From NCBI GenBank assembly GCA_005656395.1, contig SRSI01000016.1:62001-126000 (forward strand): DNA of 64,000 nucleotides, in the 5' to 3' direction. The stretch is from Strongyloides papillosus. Its lineage: Eukaryota > Nematoda > Chromadorea > Rhabditida > Strongyloididae. Shown piece by piece: positions 11,409-23,279 of this stretch (within the stretch, counting starts at the first letter, position 1; the number at the start of each line of letters is the position of its first letter). Position numbers and translations under genes: made by a program. The notes under the pieces were generated by a model, which was not told the DNA's origin, ran no database searches, and saw only the letters and a program-made list of their open reading frames with translations.

Positions 11409-12548
11409 GTTATTTCTTTGTAACGTTCGCTCTCGGGTAGACGAAGAAGGTAAATTACTATGTGAGTAAAAAGTTAATGTGGTTATTTTCGTAATATTAC
11501 TACTGAGTTTAGCAGTTTAACAAACTTGCAGTAGAACAACATTAAACGGGTAGATAAAATTAATGTTTTTATCTTTTTATCATTTGGTTATACGTTTTGA
11601 ATTAATCACGTACAATAAAATTCTAGTTTTTTAAATTTTTTGAGATCAAAAGTGTGTGCAAATTCTATACATTAAAAATATAAATAATATTCTAAAATTT
11701 CTTACTAAAAACTTTTAGTTAGATAAGTAGTATAAGCCATTTTTTTAATTCTTTGTGCTAAATTATTCAACATTTCATAAATAAGAATTTTAAATATTCT
11801 TATAATATATAAATATAAAGAACTATGAGTATAAATATGTGTGAAGTAAATAATAATTATCATTGTATCATTTTTTATCGTTTTTACATTGTCTTATATA
11901 ACAAGACTAATCTTTTTTTATAGAGTTGGTTACCAATGATAAAATTTAATCATAAAAATGACTTTTGCTTTTTAATATTAATGCAGTTTCTTTTAGTTTT
12001 TTTAGTAAATTAACTATATTATATATTATATTGAGTTATTAGCATATCTGCATTTTTTTCATAGTAATATTTTTATAAATCAAATAAATTTATTATATTG
12101 AAGTTTTAATTTACTATTTAGCAAAAAAATTAGGCAAATAGGTAAAAATTATCTTTGCGTTTACAAAAAATAAATTTAAAATTAACTGAAGTAATGCATC
12201 TATTTAGTAAAGTTAAATATACTTACTTTTTCAATTGTAAATCCTAATTATCAAATATTTGTATCAAAATTTTTTTATACCTTAAAATACAATAGTAAAT
12301 GATTTTATTTTAAGTTGTCAAATAATGTTTTATAGACTTATAAACATAAAATTTTTTGTATTGAAAAAGTTATAAAACCGAGTAACTTGAAGTAAACTAT
12401 CTTGTTGTTCAATTTCTATGTACATAATTATATAGAAGTTTAATATTAAATATTTTATCTATTTTTTAACAAACATTTTTTACTGAAATTAAATACTTAA
12501 AAATGAATATAAAAAGAAAATTTGAAAATATTAAAATCATATATTAAA
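11409..12548. other. No gene; duplicated upstream region of S3
   Basis: The first half shows nothing I can name. From about 11930 the sequence matches the S-side half of the divergent spacer (7050-7600). No TTL gene is found to the left, so the partner of S3 is missing. An ATG at 12503 corresponds to the upstream ATG of S1 and S2 but runs into a stop before the signal peptide. Confidence 0.5.
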
Positions 12549-13540
12549 ATGAATTTTCTAAAATATCTGATTATTCTGGGACTCTTTACAATTCAATATA
12601 GTATTCAAGGTTCTTCTTCAGAAGAAGATTCATCAAGTGTTGGTGAAAACAATGAAATTTCTGAAGAGAGTCCTGAATTACTACAAGAAGCTTCTGACAC
12701 ACCCGATCTTGATGTTTCATCTGATTCGACTGAATGCACAATGAACCAAGAAAATAATAAAACAGATTCAAAAAATAAAAGTCGTGCTAAAAAATTTTTT
12801 GTATGTCAATTTTTATTTTATATAATTTTCTTTAGAGCAAGTTAGGTAAAGGAGCTAAGAAAGTAATGAAAAGTGAAACTACTAAAAAGATAGGAAAAAG
12901 TCTTGCAATGGGAGGAATGAAATTGGTCCAATCTTTAATAGAAAATTCTGTATGTAACATTGTATATGTATTATTTAGTTTTTTAGAATGAAAAGAAAAA
13001 TAAGAAAAAGAAAGAAAAGAACGGTCTTCTAGGTAATCATACTAATAAAAAGCTAAAAACAAAATTTAGGTGGTTTGACTAGTTTGTTAGGAAAAAAACA
13101 TGTAAGTTATAAAATACATAAGTATTCATTTTTTTAATATAAGAAGAAGGACGAGTCTTCAATTGAGAGTAGTGATAGCAATGAAAGTAAAGAAAAAAGA
13201 AAAAGGAATCATAAAAAGAATGTAAGTAAAGATTTATCATTTAAATAAATTTTTAGAAAAAGCAAAGTTCTTCCAGTGAAAGTAGTGAGGAAAAGGAAAA
13301 TAAGCACAAGAAAGATGTAAGTTAAAATGAATTATTTAAATGAATTTTTAGAAAAAAACCAAAGAAAATGAATCTGAAAAAAAGAAGTCTAAAGACAAAA
13401 AAGAGAAGCCAGGATTTTTTGTAAGTATTGAAGAATTACTTTAATTCGCTTTTTAGGGTAAATTGAAAGAAAAAGTTACAGATGGTGCTAAAAAAGGTCT
13501 TGCAAAACAGATGTCTAAGCAAATGTTTAAACTTTTGTAA
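12549..13540 (+). CDS. S3: secreted Ser/Glu/Lys-rich protein, 8 exons with micro-introns
   Basis: Exons are 12549-12800, 12836-12949, 12987-13032, 13070-13101, 13144-13221, 13257-13316, 13352-13420 and 13457-13540. All introns are GT...AG, 35-42 nt, with the same phases as S2, giving 244 aa. Compared with S1 and S2, the acidic region of exon 1 has been rewritten (EESPELLQEASDTPDLD), exon 4 gains three codons, and exon 2 reads SKLGKGAKKVMKSETTKKIG. The signal peptide and the C-terminal GKLKEKV block are almost unchanged. The start must be 12549 because the upstream ATG is out of frame. The frame is intact, so it is likely functional. The TTL partner is missing. Confidence 0.85.
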
Positions 13541-14061
13541 TGAATTATGGAATTTCGACAAATTCTTTTAAATTAATTATTGATATTTTACACTGGAAAA
13601 TACATAAATTGGTTTTTATCTAAAAAACAATTTTTAAATAAAGACAAAATATAATATTTTTTGACTTATATTAAAAGTTTTATTATATTTATGTAGAATT
13701 TCAATAATTAAATATAATTAACAAATTTATATTTTTTTAAAATTCCGTGGTTCTCATAATTTTTAATACAAATTAAGAACTTCAAACGGATTATATTTTT
13801 CTACAAAGCAAATGTTATATTTGATACTATATTTTAAATGCTTGTAATTTTCTTATATGCACATCTTAAGTAGATAAGTACTTTATATATCATAGTAAAC
13901 AAAGCATTTTGTGATCAAGAAATAATTGTATATCATATGATAATGAATGCTTAAGATATACAAAAAAAAAATAAAAATTATATTATACTCAAAAGTAAAA
14001 AATGTTAATTAAATATGGGTTTCACTACCTCACAATGTAGTGTTAAAAAAAATAAAATATT
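13541..14061. other. No gene; A+T-rich 3' flank of S3
   Basis: A similar flank follows S4 (24891-25407); for example, the stretches near 13835-13925 and 25185-25265 match. Nothing else is seen. Confidence 0.4.
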
Positions 14062-14639
14062 ATATTGTTAAAAAACGTTGCTTTTATGATGGTCATTTTT
14101 CAAAAAATTCTTATTTTCATATAAGTTCACAAATTACTACAAAACATATACCATCTCGTAGAGCAAATCGACGACTATTATTCTCATTTTTTGCACTTTT
14201 TTCACAACCATCATGAAGTTGTTATTACCTTAAGAAAAGTTGCGTCAAAAATGGACTTTTGAACAGTTTAATTTTATAAATTCAAACTTGCCCAAACAGT
14301 TGTCGAAACTTCAAGAAAAATAAATGAAGCATTTGGCCAAGGGTCTACTAACAAAAGAACTATACAATGTTGACTCCAAAAATTTTACAATAGAGATATG
14401 AGCCTTCAACAAAGGAAGGGTTCTTGTGAAGTAAATGTTTTTGAGAATAAAAAATTAAAAAGAATAGTGGACCTAATCCAAGAGTAACTGTTCATGAGCT
14501 CGTGGAGAAATTAGGTATCAATGTTGGAACTGTATTCAATCACTTACAAGTCGTAAATGATAGTTTGTTCAACTAAAAATGTTGCTTTTATACCTTTAGC
14601 TCTAATAGTAAAAGCGACATTTTCAGTTGAACAACCTAA
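14062..14639 (+). mobile_element. Mariner remnant with N-terminal transposase fragment
   Basis: The right end, read inward (TTAGGTTGTTCAACTGAAAA), is a mariner-type terminus next to TA. The left end near 14062 is weaker. Between about 14254 and 14568 the plus strand encodes a broken helix-turn-helix half of a mariner transposase, recognisable by SRKINEAFGQGS, a downstream HELVEKLGI and an FNHL motif, with stops and frameshifts. The catalytic half is absent. Confidence 0.65.
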
Positions 14640-14869
14640 TATTTTAATTTAACTGGAACAGATATAATTAATAAATAGAAAAAGATTTTGGATAAAATTC
14701 TTTTTAATATGAATTTGTACAGTTATTAATATGTTTTTTATAAAATTCGTATTGAAAAGAGATTTATGAATTCGTATTTTACCTCAATTTGTAGAGAAAC
14801 GCATTTGTATTCGTCGAATTTGTGTTTTTTTCCTAAATGTTAAGAAAATCATTACAAATGTTTTATTAG

Positions 14870-15190
14870 TACGCTAATAGAGTTAACGAAACTCTTTCGA
14901 ATGAGCATAGTACCATAAAATATAAATAAGATTGACAAGAGTTATAACTTATCAAAGATTATCAATTTTAAGCTTCTTGTAAGATATTTAAGTACAAACA
15001 CTATCTTTTTCAATATACATCATACCTCAAAGTATTTTTTTTTCAATGAAGTACAATGATTTACAAAATACTGTTTATTTGTCTATATATGGCCAAAAAA
15101 GTCTAGTAACTTTTTATTAATTAACTTTTGTGAAAAATTAATTATATAAACACTTTTCACTATTTATTTGTGTTTTATACTGTTTTGCAT
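14870..15190. repeat. Dispersed repeat R1, partial copy
   Basis: Short diverged relative of 9540-9870, ending just before the hairpin at 15206. Confidence 0.4.
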
Positions 15191-15205
15191 AATTAGTATC
15201 CGGGC

Positions 15206-15297
15206 AAAGGTACACTGGCTTTATAGGGCTAGTATGTATTTGCCCCCTTCGTATTACAGGTAAATACATATTAAGCCAATACGGCTAATGTACCTTT
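15206..15297. repeat. Imperfect 36-bp inverted repeat (hairpin)
   Basis: The left arm 15206-15241 (starting AAAGGTACACTGGC) pairs with 15262-15297 (ending GGCTAATGTACCTTT) with a few mismatches around a loop of about 20 bases. It is richer in G and C than its surroundings. It could be a tiny MITE or a structured element end; no target duplication was identified. Confidence 0.6.
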
Positions 15298-15689
15298 ACT
15301 TCTTTTTTGAGGAACGTTATTTCACTAAAAGCCATTTTGTATTTTTTTTTCGTGGCGAGAACATTGTAAAAATTTTAGCGGGGAAAAGAGTGTGTTTAGA
15401 ATAAGAAGCTCTTTTACCAAATCGCTAATTATGTTATTTCTTTAGAGGCGAAATAATATTTTGATAATAAGTATACATGAGTAATCACATTAAGATGTAC
15501 TTTTGTAACACTTGGAAGAAAAAAAATTTTTTGCTTGAATTGTGCATAAAAATTTAGTAATGTTGTATTTTTCATAAAAAAAAATTTTAAAATCAAGATG
15601 TAAAAGCAATTATTTGGAAATCGAATGATATTTGATAAATAAAGATGTTAAGTTAATTTATAATTGATTAATTTGTTTAATCATTCATA

Positions 15690-15935
15690 ATTTATAATAT
15701 CATAGTTAATTATTTAATATACTATGTATTTCTTAAGATATAATAATTATTTTACAAATAATTGTCTTTATAAAATTTAAAATATATTTGAAAAATAAGG
15801 TTAACTTTTTATATTCTATAATATCATAGTTGATTATTTAATTTACTATGTATATTATTAACTTTAATAATTATTTTACAAATTATTGTTTTTGTATAAT
15901 TTATAAATTATAATACAATTGAAATTAAAGTAAAT
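15690..15935. repeat. Tandem pair of about 124-bp A+T-rich units
   Basis: The stretch starting ATAATATCATAGTT at 15694 recurs at 15818 and is followed in both by TAATAATTATTTTACAAAT. No coding potential. Confidence 0.5.
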
Positions 15936-17454
15936 AATTTATATAGTTTTATAAAAATTGAATCTTGAAATTTAATTTCTAAAAGATAGTCTTAATTTTT
16001 ATTACCATAAGATTATGTATTTTACAAAAATAACATTAATATTTTTTTGATTATAATTAATACTGTTTTTATGTTAATAAATATAATTTTTTTTTAAAAC
16101 AGAGGAAATTCTTTTTTATAGAAACAGAATGCATTTTCTTTAAAATTATCTTAGTAGTCTTGAATAAATCTGTTATCATTTTGAATTAATTAGTACCTAT
16201 TTATTATAGTTAATTTTATATATATCTTTCCTCATTAGAATTTCTATGATGCCATAAGAAATTTATTTTAAATTTTATGCGTATACTCCTTATAAATAGT
16301 TTTATCACTTTATTTAACACAACTTCAAAAACACGACCAAAATACAACAATATAACTTAATTAACAATATTCATATATTAATATCTATATATAATACCAG
16401 TACCATTAATATATAATACTGATATTCACCTAAACAATTATAACTTATCAGAATCATTAATTTTACTTACAGTCACTTTAGTGGGATTTCGCTTAACTAT
16501 TACAATCACAATAAATATAAAACACCTTAACTAACCCTAGAATACAATTAATTAATTATCACTCAACTTATTCTTAATTGTATAAAATATATTGCATGTG
16601 CAATTATGTCTTATGGGATTTTTATAGGAATGTCTATTCGTTTTGACACTTGATTGTTTGGGAATATGTTTTTAAATTTTAAATATCTAATATTATTACT
16701 TCTCGCAAAGAAAAAAGGATGCAAAATAGCGTTTATACGCTCGTATAAATTTTTATACTAATTTTTAGTGAAGTTACGTGTCTCCAAAAGTGGGAGCTTG
16801 TACATATTCAGTGATGTAATCTAATATAAATAATAACATTTTTATAATTTTACCTACTTTATTTTACTATTAATAAAATCTTTACATAATCATATTAGAA
16901 TAGTTAACTAATAGTATAATTTTACGTTTTTATCTCATGAAAGAAAAAAATTACTAATGCTTTAAAGTAGAGAGTTACTTATGGAACACGTTGCATATAA
17001 AAGATGATAATTTTTCTATGAGAATAGACAGAAAAAAATACCATTTATGTGAACTTATATAACTGATTTCAAACGTAAGTTTTTTTTAGTCTATCTTAAA
17101 ATATGTTGTAGAAAACGAGTAAGGCTATAGAATGTAGTAAAATTCTATAAATTTTAACCAAAGATATGATTTTCAACGGGTGAAGGTAACTTATGTGTCA
17201 CAGAGTGTACATATTATCTAATTAATATATCTATTATATTCTATTGACTGTCTATTCCAGTTTACTACTCTCATATAAAAACAATCAATTTTTCGTATGA
17301 AATTATTTTATATTTTAAATGAATTTTTAGACAATTAATAGTTAAAAATGATGAAAAAAATCAAAATAACTTTGTTAAATATATTATTACAAAATTATTA
17401 GTGTAGATAATTAATAAAGAAAATGTTTTAGTCTTATGGATATATTATTTTTTA
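15936..17454. other. No gene; A+T-rich, with an R3 copy at about 16900-17420
   Basis: Nothing is seen from 15936 to about 16900 except extreme A+T bias. The R3 copy corresponds to the flank downstream of TTL2, which fits its position behind TTL3 on the minus strand. Confidence 0.45.
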
Positions 17455-18874
17455 TTAAAAAATTGCTTTTTCTAAAACCAATTGTTCTCTTACGATTTTT
17501 TCTTTTTTTGGGTTGTTTTTAAATTAATAAATCTAAACTTATAGATATAAGTTCCACTTATATTTTGCATATACATTGTATGTTTTTTTTAACTCTTGCT
17601 TTCGTTTCAAAGTCACAGATTAAATATTGGGTTGGTGCATAATTATTGCGGCATTTTTCCGCGAACTTTTTCTTCTTTTAAAATTGACATTTGTTGGAAT
17701 TTTTTCGATAAAAATAATTCTCACATTCCAATTAGTGGAATGCAGATTGAAAATTATATTCATATTCGCCATATTATGCTCTGGCATTTCGAGAAAGATT
17801 GGGATGAAAAACAGTAATTTAGCGATATAAACGAACTTTTTGTGAAAGAATAATCAGCAAAAATCATGTTGGAAGATTGTTCAGGAAATTTAAATTTGGT
17901 AATTTTAATTGAGTTTTCTTTAAATTTGGTTTCTGTTGATTGTTTTTTTGCCAATAAGTTCGTTAAGATTGCAAAACGAATGTGCTGCTTTCTAACCTTT
18001 CTCAAAGTGTTAGTGTATGATATGATGAATATGGGTATAATTTTCGATTTGCATCTCAATATTTGAAATGTGAGAATTATTTTTATAAAAAAATAAATTA
18101 AAAAAAGGCCAATTTTTAAAGAAAAAAAAATTCACAAAAAAAAAATGCCGCAATAATTATGCTCTAGTACTTCAAGAAAAGCGAAAGGTAGCACAATTAT
18201 TTCGCGATTTCCACAAACTTTCTTGACGAAAAAGCAATCAACAAAAGCCAAATTAATGGAAAATTCAATTTGAATTACCGAATTTGAATTTCTCAACCAT
18301 CTTTCAACTTGGCTTTTGTTGATTATTCTTTCACCTAAAGTTCGTTTGGATCGCTAAATTATTGTTTTTCATCCCAATTTTTCTTAAAGTGCCAGAATAT
18401 AAAATGGCGAATATGAATTTAATTTTCAATTCGCATCTCACTAATTGGAATGTAAGGATTATTTTTATGGAAAAAAATTTTAAAAAATGTTAATCTTTTA
18501 AGAGCAAAAACGTTGCGAAAAATTGCCGCAATAATTATGCACCAACCCAATAGAAACTAAGCTTGAAATCTATTAAATAAACAAGTAATTTTAATTATAT
18601 TTTTATTTACCTTCTATATTTGGCTTATTCAATGTTCTATTAATAAAAAAAGACTATTACATTTATTAAAATCATAAGATTCAAGTTTATTTCTCTCGTA
18701 TACTAGTATTGTTACAGAACTTTCTTTATATGGTGGGCATATTAAATCTCCTGTGAGTAAAACATTCTAATTCGTCGAATTATTTTTATTTCCAACAGTT
18801 GTAGATTTTGAAATAATAACTCCAAATATTGAAATACAAACTATAAATACTGTTAATGCTTTTAAAAATGCCAT
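17455..18874 (-). pseudogene. TTL3: TTL pseudogene split by a MITE
   Basis: Minus-strand exon 1 is 18874-18611. It starts MAFLKALTVFIVCIS like TTL1 and TTL2 but has an in-frame TAG at codon 36 (18767-18769), aligned with an Asp of TTL1, and further damage downstream. The donor at 18610 and acceptor at 18570 are kept. Exon 2 begins at 18569, is interrupted by the 924-bp MITE at 17627-18550 and resumes at 17626 with diverged TTL sequence to about 17455. It also lost the GG-Cys motif of the first strand. The leader hairpin (18884-18910) survives. It is not functional as a TTL protein. Confidence 0.85.
17627..18550. mobile_element. Fold-back MITE of mariner type inserted in TTL3 exon 2
   Basis: Termini are TTGGGTTGGTGCATAATTAT at both ends in inverted orientation, each flanked by TA (17625-17626 and 18551-18552). 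The first and last roughly 270 bp are extended inverted repeats. A second, internal inverted copy of the terminus (TGCCGCAATAATTATGC) lies at about 18146-18162, so the element looks like a nested or partly duplicated palindrome. The end sequence resembles mariner termini of the GGTTGGTGCA type. No transposase is encoded; short ORFs inside are inverted-repeat shadows. Confidence 0.85.
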
Positions 18875-18910
18875 TTAGAAATATTTTACTTTAACATTTT
18901 GAAAGTAAAA

Positions 18911-19690
18911 TTTCCTTAAATACTTAAAATTGTTGAACAAAATTGTTGAAAGACATATATTTAAACATTTGAAGAATCAAAGAACAATAAATATTGTAAA
19001 ATATTGATATTATTTTTATTAGAGATTAAAAAAATATCAATACAATGGAAATAAAATTTTTATTAAATAAATAAAATTTAAAATTTTTTGTCTAATATTG
19101 ACATTTACTAAAAAGAACGAACAATCAATTGAAAAATATGGTAAAGTTTTGATTAATACATTTCCAACAACATAAAAGTATAAGCATAATAAAATATAGG
19201 CTTAAAAGTATTAATTTAATATGTGTGTAAAATATTAGCAATTAAAACTAAAGGATGGCTTGCATAATAAAACAAAATTTATAAATGAGAACAACTTAGT
19301 TTTATTTTTTATGTGTTTAAGTAGTTTATTTGAGAACTATATTTTACTTATCTTTTCTTAAGATCAAATTTTGATTTTCAAAGAAATCAGTGTACGGTTT
19401 GTTAAACTTTAACTCTAATTTTTGATTTAAGACATTCTTAAATTTTGTTAAGTCTAATATACACATTGTCAAATTCTACACAAAACAGTTTCATAATTTT
19501 GTTAAACATTTATTACTATTCAACTAATTTATTTTGTCATTTTCTTTCTTAAGTTATAAAGAAATCTGAATTCTGTTCAGAGTTATGAATGTTCAAAATT
19601 AATGTACAATTTAAATTTCAAATAAGTGAAACTTTTTTGTATTGAAAGATATTTTAATGATTGTTACTGATTTTGATAAAACAACTACTT
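18911..19690. promoter_or_regulatory. Upstream region of TTL3 (half of the divergent spacer)
   Basis: Matches 6114-6880 and, reversed, 1750-2500. The S-side half is displaced to about 23280 by inserted sequence. Confidence 0.6.
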
Positions 19691-19739
19691 TTCTATACAT
19701 TTCTTAAATGTTATAACTATTGAGATCGAACAACTATAT

Positions 19740-20830
19740 TTATTTTTTTAATGATAAAAGATAACTTTGAATTTTTCAAAAATGTTGATGTTATTTAACA
19801 ATAAAATTTAAATGTTGTAATTTTTAAGAAATTTCTATTCATATTCTGATTAAGTAACTAAAGTTCTATTTGAAAAAAATATAATATTTTTAACCACGGT
19901 TATTTTTAAAGAAAATTATAGTTTATTAAGTATCACAATTTCCAAACTTTTTGCAACAAAGTAAATTATAAATATTATCTTTTATATCATTTATTATAAC
20001 AAATATTATTATTATTACTTCCACATTTTAATTAACAAAATATTACATATTTGTTTATATATTACCCAAAAAGCTATATTATCTTTTATCACTCAAACAT
20101 TTTGAAAAAATATTTTTTCCAATATTTCTACATTATTATTATTTCATACTACATGTATAGATGTTACATTGAAGAAACATTTTTTTGTTTTTTAGAGTAT
20201 TGTATATTTTAATCTTATTTCTTTCTATACCTACTGAGTTTGAATACGAACAATTAAAAATCAAACATCGGACAATATCGTAACAATTTTTGTTAATAAA
20301 ATATTATCAATGTCGAAAATTTAAATAAAATTTATACTTTTTTAATTGCTAAAAATATTTTAGAAAATAGTCAATATTTGAATAATCATATTTTTTAAAT
20401 TCAATAGCAATAAATGGTAGAAAAAGCATATGATAAATATTTATTTACTCTATCAAAATACTGGTTGTCTATTTTTAGAACTATTTTACCAAAATATTAT
20501 TGTTAAAAAATATAAAAAAAATTAAACAAAATTTATGGCTACTTTTTTAATAAAAAATTCAATATAGTTATTAAAATCTATGGTCGTGGTATTTCAGAAA
20601 TAGATAGAAAATAAATTGCTCTTTTATAATCTATATTAATTTTTAAAATATCTTTCTATATAGAAAAGTTACATTCATTAAAATTTGAAGATCTTAAACT
20701 ATTCTCAAAATCTAAATTTCTTTATAAAAAAATAATAGTATGTATCTTGGCTACAAATTAAATAGAATATTACATTTCTTTTTGAAACTAACAAAACTTA
20801 TAAATGCGAATATCAGGGAAATTACTTATT
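19740..20830. repeat. Dispersed repeat R1, copy 3
   Basis: Diverged copy of the 9360-10560 and 26480-27310 blocks, lying inside the split TTL3/S4 spacer. No coding potential. Confidence 0.45.
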
Positions 20831-21550
20831 TGGACACCATGTATATTTGATATTTTGAATTAGTGTAATTTCTTTTTTTCTTGATATATCTTATGGAATT
20901 ATGCTCTTCTTAGATCCCAGCTTATTTTTTATTTTATAGAATACGCTATTTAAAGTTAAATTCGTGTAAAGTTACTAACGTTTTAGTAAAAATCATTATT
21001 CTAACAATCTACTAACAGCAGTTAAGTTTAGAAATTTAAGAATTTCTTAACAATGATAATGAAAAGCAATAATTATTTACTTACACAAATTATTATAAAT
21101 TAAAGATCTTATTTTTGTATTTACATTTTTTTATTTGAATTAAAATATTTAAAAAATCTTTTACCATGAACAAACACATAATATTTTAAAATTTTTAGTA
21201 AGTTTGACTTTTAAAAATAATAATAAAAAAGAGTATAAAAAAAGTTTATCAGTTAAATGAATATAATTTTATATAAAAATCTAATTTATAGTAGTTTAGA
21301 CACATTAAAAATATTAGAAAAAAATACTGTTATATGTCGACAAATACTTTTCATAAAAGCACTTACAATCCTTAATAAAGTTAAATTCTAATATTACAAT
21401 TTCAAATATGTTTTAGAAAATAACTTAAGTTTAAAAAATAACAATAATATAACAGAAAAATAGACATTTATTTTAATTATTACCTTAATTTTTTAGTACG
21501 AAATAATTACGACCAAATTAGTCACAAATCAAGAATTCAAAATTTATTAG
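20831..21550. other. No supported feature
   Basis: A+T-rich sequence with no gene, terminus or repeat that I can identify. Confidence 0.3.
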
Positions 21551-22420
21551 GTGGAACAAATTTATTACATTTTTTGCAAATCTTTGTTCCATTTTTTTGT
21601 GTATCCACTCTACAGAAAGACGTTATGTGAGTTAGAGAAACGAAAAAAGATTTATGCCAAAGCAAATGTGACGCTAAAAATAAGTGATAAGTTTTTTGAT
21701 GTATTTGTAAATGTTGCCGACATTGATTATGTTAAAATTGGTATAGAAGAATTGAAGAGTGATGGTCTTATTAATTCACTATTTCAATTAGTTTTAATTA
21801 TCAATAAACCAGAGAAAAAAGAAAAAAGTTTGGGATGTTGTAATAGTCAACCGGTAAAAGTATATTGGAAGAAAAAATATTCGACCTGTTGAATGCTTAT
21901 CTCGTTTTTATTTGAAATTGATAATAAGAATGGTAAGTAATGGTAGTAAAGGTTGTAACACTGAATAAATTGCTCTTAGATTTAAATCCTATAAAGAAAT
22001 GTATGGAAAATGATGAAGAAGCAAAATAATTATTAAATTCAATTCCAAATAAAGCATCATCTGAAATCAAAATAGAAGATCGAGTACTAAAAGTTTCTGA
22101 CACTATTCACGTACCAAAAATATTAAGATAGGAAGTTATGAAAATTTTATTATTATATTCATACAGAGAGTAGAAAAATAAAGTCTTGGGGATAAAGTAT
22201 TTTTTTTAAACCAGGACTGTTAATTTATAGTCAACAATGTTCAACAGATGATAAAATGTTGGGAATGTTTAGGAGTATTTTCAGGTTCAGATCAATCTAG
22301 CTCAAATGGACAAACTGAAAGATTTTTTGTAACAATAAAACATACTGTAAAGTAAATGGAACTATATAAATAAACGATTAAAGAAAAAATGATGCATTTG
22401 CTAGTAAAATAAAATTAAAA
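21551..22420 (+). pseudogene. Decayed Ty3/gypsy-type pol fragment (RNase H to integrase)
   Basis: A 113-codon frame (21551-21892) contains a stretch ending FDVFVNVADIDY with a following DGLIN, which resembles the start of a gypsy RNase H domain. After stops and shifts, a VPKILR-EV motif around 22110-22140 resembles the region before the integrase zinc finger. SNGQTERFF followed by IKHTV at about 22305-22350 is the hallmark end of a retroviral-type integrase core. The order fits RNase H then integrase, but about half the domain is missing. No LTR is recognised nearby. This block sits in the expanded TTL3/S4 spacer. Confidence 0.6.
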
Positions 22421-23190
22421 AACGACTAACAGTAAATTAAAAAATGTTGACATATTCATGTTTAAAAAAAACATAGAGTTTATTATAGTTGATGAAACAA
22501 TCAGAAAAAATGATTGAAATAAAAAGAGAATTAGTACAAATATTTATTTTTAAGAGATAATGCCAGAAAATGTAACGTTAACATGAATGGATTATTGCTT
22601 GGTCTAAAAGTGACTAAGAAAAAACAAGTTGACATTATTAATTGTTAAATTAAAAAAAATGATCGATTATCGAGGAAAGGCTTTAGTACAAAAATTTTAA
22701 ATTACAAAACAAAGAACAGACGGCTTAATTACTCAAAATGAGAAAGAAAGATGTTAGAATTATAACATAAATTATATATAAAACATTATTTTAAATTGTA
22801 ATTCATTCTTTTTTGCTTAACTTGTCATCGGAATAAAATATATTTTAATTTAGTATAAAATCTTTATTTATTCTTGCAACTTTTAATATACTTATTAAAA
22901 ATTTTTTTATCAATAGTTTTTTATGTGAAAGATTATAGTTGTAAAGAAATCAGAGTAGTAAAATTATCTAACGATTTCTTTAAAGGTGTTTGTGTTTTTA
23001 GAAAAATAGGTATTATCTGTAAGAAAGCCTTAATCAGAACTTATTCTTCACCTCATAGTGACATTTTTAATACCATTGTTTTAAGACGATAATTTATTAT
23101 TTAGTATGTATTTTGAAGAAATGTATCCTTTTTAAAGGCTATAATTTAGTATTTAGACCAAAAAGAGCAAAATAAATAATTGTGAGATGA
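22421..23190. other. No supported gene; probable continuation of the gypsy remnant
   Basis: A-rich, stop-filled sequence follows the integrase scrap. A 72-codon frame at 22874-23092 has no recognisable motif and no conserved counterpart, so I do not call it. Confidence 0.3.
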
Positions 23191-23266
23191 GCATTCTGTT
23201 CTAAGTGGTTAGCTGTATATCACTCTCATAATATGAAGGATATGAGTTCGAGGCTCACACAGAGCA
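23191..23266 (+). pseudogene. tRNA-Met-like (CAT) relic
   Basis: A 76-base tRNA-shaped sequence with anticodon loop CTCATAA (CAT), a TATGAGTTCGAGGCTCAC T-arm and a following T run that could end Pol III transcription. The acceptor stem has two mismatches and the anticodon stem two, so I read it as a pseudogene or tRNA-derived SINE head rather than an active gene. Confidence 0.6.
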
Positions 23267-23279
23267 CTTTTTTTACAAT

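Noticed and set aside
12586..12771. Minus-strand ORF over S3 exon 1
   Set aside because: Shadow of the S3 coding exon; broken in the other copies.
17596..18066. Overlapping ORFs on both strands near 17.6-18.1 kb
   Set aside because: They lie in the inverted-repeat arms of the fold-back MITE and mirror one another.
22874..23092. 72-codon plus-strand ORF before the tRNA-like relic
   Set aside because: No recognisable motif or paralogue; context is decayed retroelement.
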